From positions 1 through 7,807 of the forward strand of contig MHHC01000067.1 in NCBI GenBank assembly GCA_001805885.1: a stretch of DNA of 7,807 nt, read 5' to 3'. How positions within the stretch are numbered: position 1 is the stretch's first letter; every line of letters starts with the position of its first letter. Origin of the DNA: Omnitrophica WOR_2 bacterium RIFCSPLOWO2_12_FULL_51_24 (GTDB taxonomy: Bacteria > Omnitrophota > Gorgyraeia > Pluralincolimonadales > Pluralincolimonadaceae). A program made the translations under genes and the position numbers. Below the pieces are notes generated by a model. It did not search any database. It was not told the origin of the DNA and was given only the letters and a program-made list of their open reading frames with translations. This document shows, piece by piece, positions 5,941 through 7,807 of this stretch.

Positions 5941-7206
5941 ATGGCAATATTCAATTATGTCGCTATCGATAAAGACGGAAAGGAATTAAAAGGCCGGCTC
6001 GAGGTCGACTCCAACGATGAGGCGATGGCCCAGATCCGCCAAAAGGGGCTTTATCCTATAAGCATTACCGAGGATAAGTCGAAGGCATCAGCGGCCGGCG
6101 CAGGCAAAGACCTGCCGCCGAGCCCGACCTCTACTAAGCAGTCTATCCTGACGCTCTCGATAGGCGGTGTGAGCCAAAGGCAAGTTACCGTTTTTACGCG
6201 GCAGTTGGCGACACTCATCGCCGCGGGCCTGCCGTTGGTGCGCTCCCTGTACGTCCTCGAACGGCAGGAGAAGGGCGTCCTCAAGTCGACCATCCACGGC
6301 TTGGCCGAGCAGGTGGAAGGCGGCAGTTCTTTTTCGGAAGCGCTCTCAAAATTCCCGAAAGCCTTTCCGCCGCTTTATGTCAACACGGTAAAGGCAGGCG
6401 AGGCCGGAGGCGTTCTGGAACTCGTCCTGACTCGTCTTGCTGAGTTCGCTGAAAAATCGGAGAGATTGAACAGCAGGATAAAGGCCGCCCTGATATACCC
6501 GGCGCTTGTTTTGACATTGGCGCTTTCGGTCTTATTCTTCCTCATAACATTTATAGTCCCGAAATTCATGATGATATTCAAGGAGATGAATGTGACCCTG
6601 CCCGCTCCTACAAAGGTCCTGTTGTTCGTCAGCAGTTTGGCTAAGGACAAATGGCCTGTGGGCCTGGGAATTATCGTCTTATTTATAATAACTTATGTCA
6701 TATTGGTCAGGATACCGGCGACGAGGATGGTGCTCGACAGGATAAGATTGGAACTCCCGGTCATGGGTCAGTTGGTCCGCAAGATAGCTATCGCGCGTTT
6801 CACCAGGACGCTGGGTACTCTGCTTTCAAGCGGCGTCCCGATCCTGCAGTCGCTCATGGTTGCCAAGGATACGACAGGTAACGAGGTCATGGCCCGCTCC
6901 ATAATTCATGTCCATGACAGTGTCCGCGAGGGCGAGACCGTGGCAAAGCCGCTCTTAAAGGCCGGGTTGTTCCCTGCGATGGCCGTAAACATGATATCAG
7001 TCGGCGAGGAGACGGGCGCCCTCGACCAGATGCTCCTCAAGATCGCCGATGTCTACGATGAAGAAGTGGATGTCACAGTAACAGGCCTAATGTCGTTGTT
7101 GGAGCCTTTCCTGATAATCGGTATGGGTCTCATCGTCGGCTTTATAGTCGTTTCGATGTTCCTGCCGCTCTTCCAACTCATAACCGCACTCGGCGGAGGA
7201 GGTTAA
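5941..7206 (+). CDS. gspF: GspF/PilC inner-membrane platform protein
   Basis: This polytopic membrane protein couples the cytoplasmic ATPase to pseudopilin extraction and assembly. The 421-residue product matches the family length (about 400). A small N-terminal domain (1-46, starting MAIFNYVAIDKDGKEL) is followed by a Ser/Ala/Pro-rich linker (about 47-78). Two T2SSF repeats follow: the first starts near QVTVFTRQLATLIAAGLPL (81-99), the second near FTRTLGTLLSSGVPILQSL (287-305). Each has the 'GGSSFSEAL' or 'REGETVAKPL' type segment and the 'AGEAGG' or 'VGEETGALD' motif. Membrane helices are at about 187-207, 239-257 and 389-409. AGGGGG (5926-5931) is the ribosome-binding site. It is the only platform gene here, downstream of two ATPase genes. 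The C-terminal four glycines overlap the Shine-Dalgarno of the next gene. Confidence 0.95.
   Translation: MAIFNYVAIDKDGKELKGRLEVDSNDEAMAQIRQKGLYPISITEDKSKASAAGAGKDLPPSPTSTKQSILTLSIGGVSQRQVTVFTRQLATLIAAGLPLVRSLYVLERQEKGVLKSTIHGLAEQVEGGSSFSEALSKFPKAFPPLYVNTVKAGEAGGVLELVLTRLAEFAEKSERLNSRIKAALIYPALVLTLALSVLFFLITFIVPKFMMIFKEMNVTLPAPTKVLLFVSSLAKDKWPVGLGIIVLFIITYVILVRIPATRMVLDRIRLELPVMGQLVRKIAIARFTRTLGTLLSSGVPILQSLMVAKDTTGNEVMARSIIHVHDSVREGETVAKPLLKAGLFPAMAVNMISVGEETGALDQMLLKIADVYDEEVDVTVTGLMSLLEPFLIIGMGLIVGFIVVSMFLPLFQLITALGGGG
7195..7202 (+). promoter_or_regulatory. Strong Shine-Dalgarno of gspG, encoded within the Gly tail of gspF
   Basis: GGAGGAGG (7195-7202) ends 5 bases before the gspG ATG at 7208. 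It is the strongest ribosome-binding site in the window, as expected for a major structural subunit made in excess over the platform and ATPases. The same bases code for the last glycines of GspF. Confidence 0.8.
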
Positions 7207-7207
7207 A

Positions 7208-7720
7208 ATGAAAAACAGGTCTTCGGGTTTCACGCTCATCGAAATGATAGTCGTAATGACGATCATCATGATATTGGCCGGTCTGATAACAGGCGCCGCC
7301 ATGAAGGCGAAACAGCGGGCCTTGGTAACCCAGACCAAAGCCATGATCTCCGGTTTGGAGACGGCGCTGGGGATGTTCCAGATGGACATCGGCGGTTATC
7401 CCACCAGCGCAGCCGGCAACAACACCAACTTGGTCACTAATCTTACGACCCTCGGGGGCACCTATTACATCGGGACGTATGGACCATACACCGTAGTCGC
7501 CACCAGCGGCTGGTCAGGGCCTTACATGAACTTCAAGACCGGCGACCTCGTGAGCGGTTCGGTCGTCGATGCTTGGTTGCGTGCATATCACTATACCAGG
7601 CCCGGTACTGTCCATGCGGGCGGCCCTGATTACACTACCTATATCGATATATATTCAGACGGGCCTAACAAGGCGGACAATGGCGGCCTCCTTGACGATA
7701 TCTCGAACTGGACCAGGTGA
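7208..7720 (+). CDS. gspG: GspG-like major pseudopilin
   Basis: This is the structural subunit of the pseudopilus, 170 residues before processing. The class III prepilin signal is complete: a short basic leader MKNRSSG, cleavage after Gly7, Phe8 as the new N-terminus and Glu12 at mature position +5, then a hydrophobic helix to about residue 28 (FTLIEMIVVMTIIMILAGLI). The globular part has FQMDIGGYPTS (GYP at 63-65, typical of GspG), DAW at 121-123, and a C-terminal segment DIYSDGPN (147-154) plus NGGLLDDISNW (158-168) that resembles the calcium-binding loop of GspG. Between about 66 and 120 lies an Asn/Thr/Gly/Tyr-rich stretch longer than I expect in classical GspG. No cysteine is present. 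A processing peptidase (GspO/PilD) must be encoded elsewhere. A type IV pilin-like role is possible, but the C-terminus favours GspG. Confidence 0.9.
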   Translation: MKNRSSGFTLIEMIVVMTIIMILAGLITGAAMKAKQRALVTQTKAMISGLETALGMFQMDIGGYPTSAAGNNTNLVTNLTTLGGTYYIGTYGPYTVVATSGWSGPYMNFKTGDLVSGSVVDAWLRAYHYTRPGTVHAGGPDYTTYIDIYSDGPNKADNGGLLDDISNWTR

Positions 7721-7729
7721 TCTTCTAGC

Positions 7730-7807
7730 ATGACGAAGCGCGGCTTCACGTTACTGGAGATCGTCATCGCGCTTGCGATCCTCGCCGTAGGGTTAGTCGG
7801 CATTTTA
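7730..7807 (+). CDS. Minor pseudopilin (GspI/PilV-like), 5' part only
   Basis: The last 78 bases encode 26 residues beginning MTKRGFTLLE. They show a type IV prepilin signal: a basic leader, cleavage expected after Gly5, Glu10 at mature +5, and a hydrophobic helix with an AILAVGLVGIL ending. That helix style is typical of GspI and PilV, but the globular domain needed to tell GspH, I, J or PilV apart is outside the window. The ATG lies 9 bases after the gspG stop. AGGTGA (7715-7720), overlapping that stop, can act as ribosome-binding site, so it is probably translated from the same message as gspG. Confidence 0.8.
   Translation, partial: MTKRGFTLLEIVIALAILAVGLVGIL

Noticed and set aside
5376..5954. 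192-codon minus-strand open frame across the end of the second ATPase and the gap before gspF
   Set aside because: It is antisense to the His-box/zinc region of a well conserved ATPase, has a Ser/Arg/Thr-rich translation without domains, and would run through the candidate promoter.

Overview
The window is bacterial chromosomal DNA, densely coded on the + strand only. It shows an accessory-cofactor segment running directly into a type II secretion / type IV pilus-like (T2SS/T4P) assembly operon. Arg AGG and Ile ATA codons are frequent, GC is moderate by eye, and both a TTG start and overlapping genes occur. With this gene content, that style reminds me of uncultivated Gram-negative lineages such as Omnitrophota. 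This is an impression from codon style and gene order, not a placement; no rRNA or other phylogenetic marker is present.

Layout. Positions 1-74 hold the last codons of a small excisionase/MerR-like (HTH_17-type) DNA-binding protein. Positions 43-438 hold a second HTH_17-type protein that ends in a single C-terminal transmembrane helix. larB (444-1211) and larC (1264-2442) follow; they encode two of the enzymes that build the nickel-pincer nucleotide (NPN) cofactor. The 52-base larB-larC gap contains a perfect hairpin and what looks like a degenerate dispersed repeat that runs into the larC start codon. From 2432 the secretion/pilus machinery begins: two tandem GspE/PilB-family hexameric ATPases (2432-4144, 4144-5880), a GspF/PilC inner-membrane platform protein (5941-7206), a GspG-like major pseudopilin (7208-7720), and the first 26 codons of a second pseudopilin of GspI/PilV type (7730 to the window edge).

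How the parts work together. The ATPases should dock on the cytoplasmic side of GspF and drive assembly of GspG subunits, primed by minor pseudopilins, into a periplasmic pseudopilus or a pilus. LarB carboxylates the pyridinium ring of nicotinic acid adenine dinucleotide, and LarC inserts nickel after LarE (not in the window) adds sulfur. No functional link between NPN synthesis and secretion is known to me. The two blocks are nevertheless joined by an 11-base gene overlap, so they are probably co-transcribed up to at least 5880. A well-formed sigma70-type promoter at 5885-5913 may give gspF and the pseudopilins their own transcription.

Most of the window is recognisable. The points that deserve a second look are the membrane-anchored HTH protein, the two mutually exclusive hairpins over the larC start, and the paired ATPases with unequal N-terminal MshEN motifs. 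I see no mobile element, CRISPR array, tRNA, rRNA or toxin-antitoxin module.
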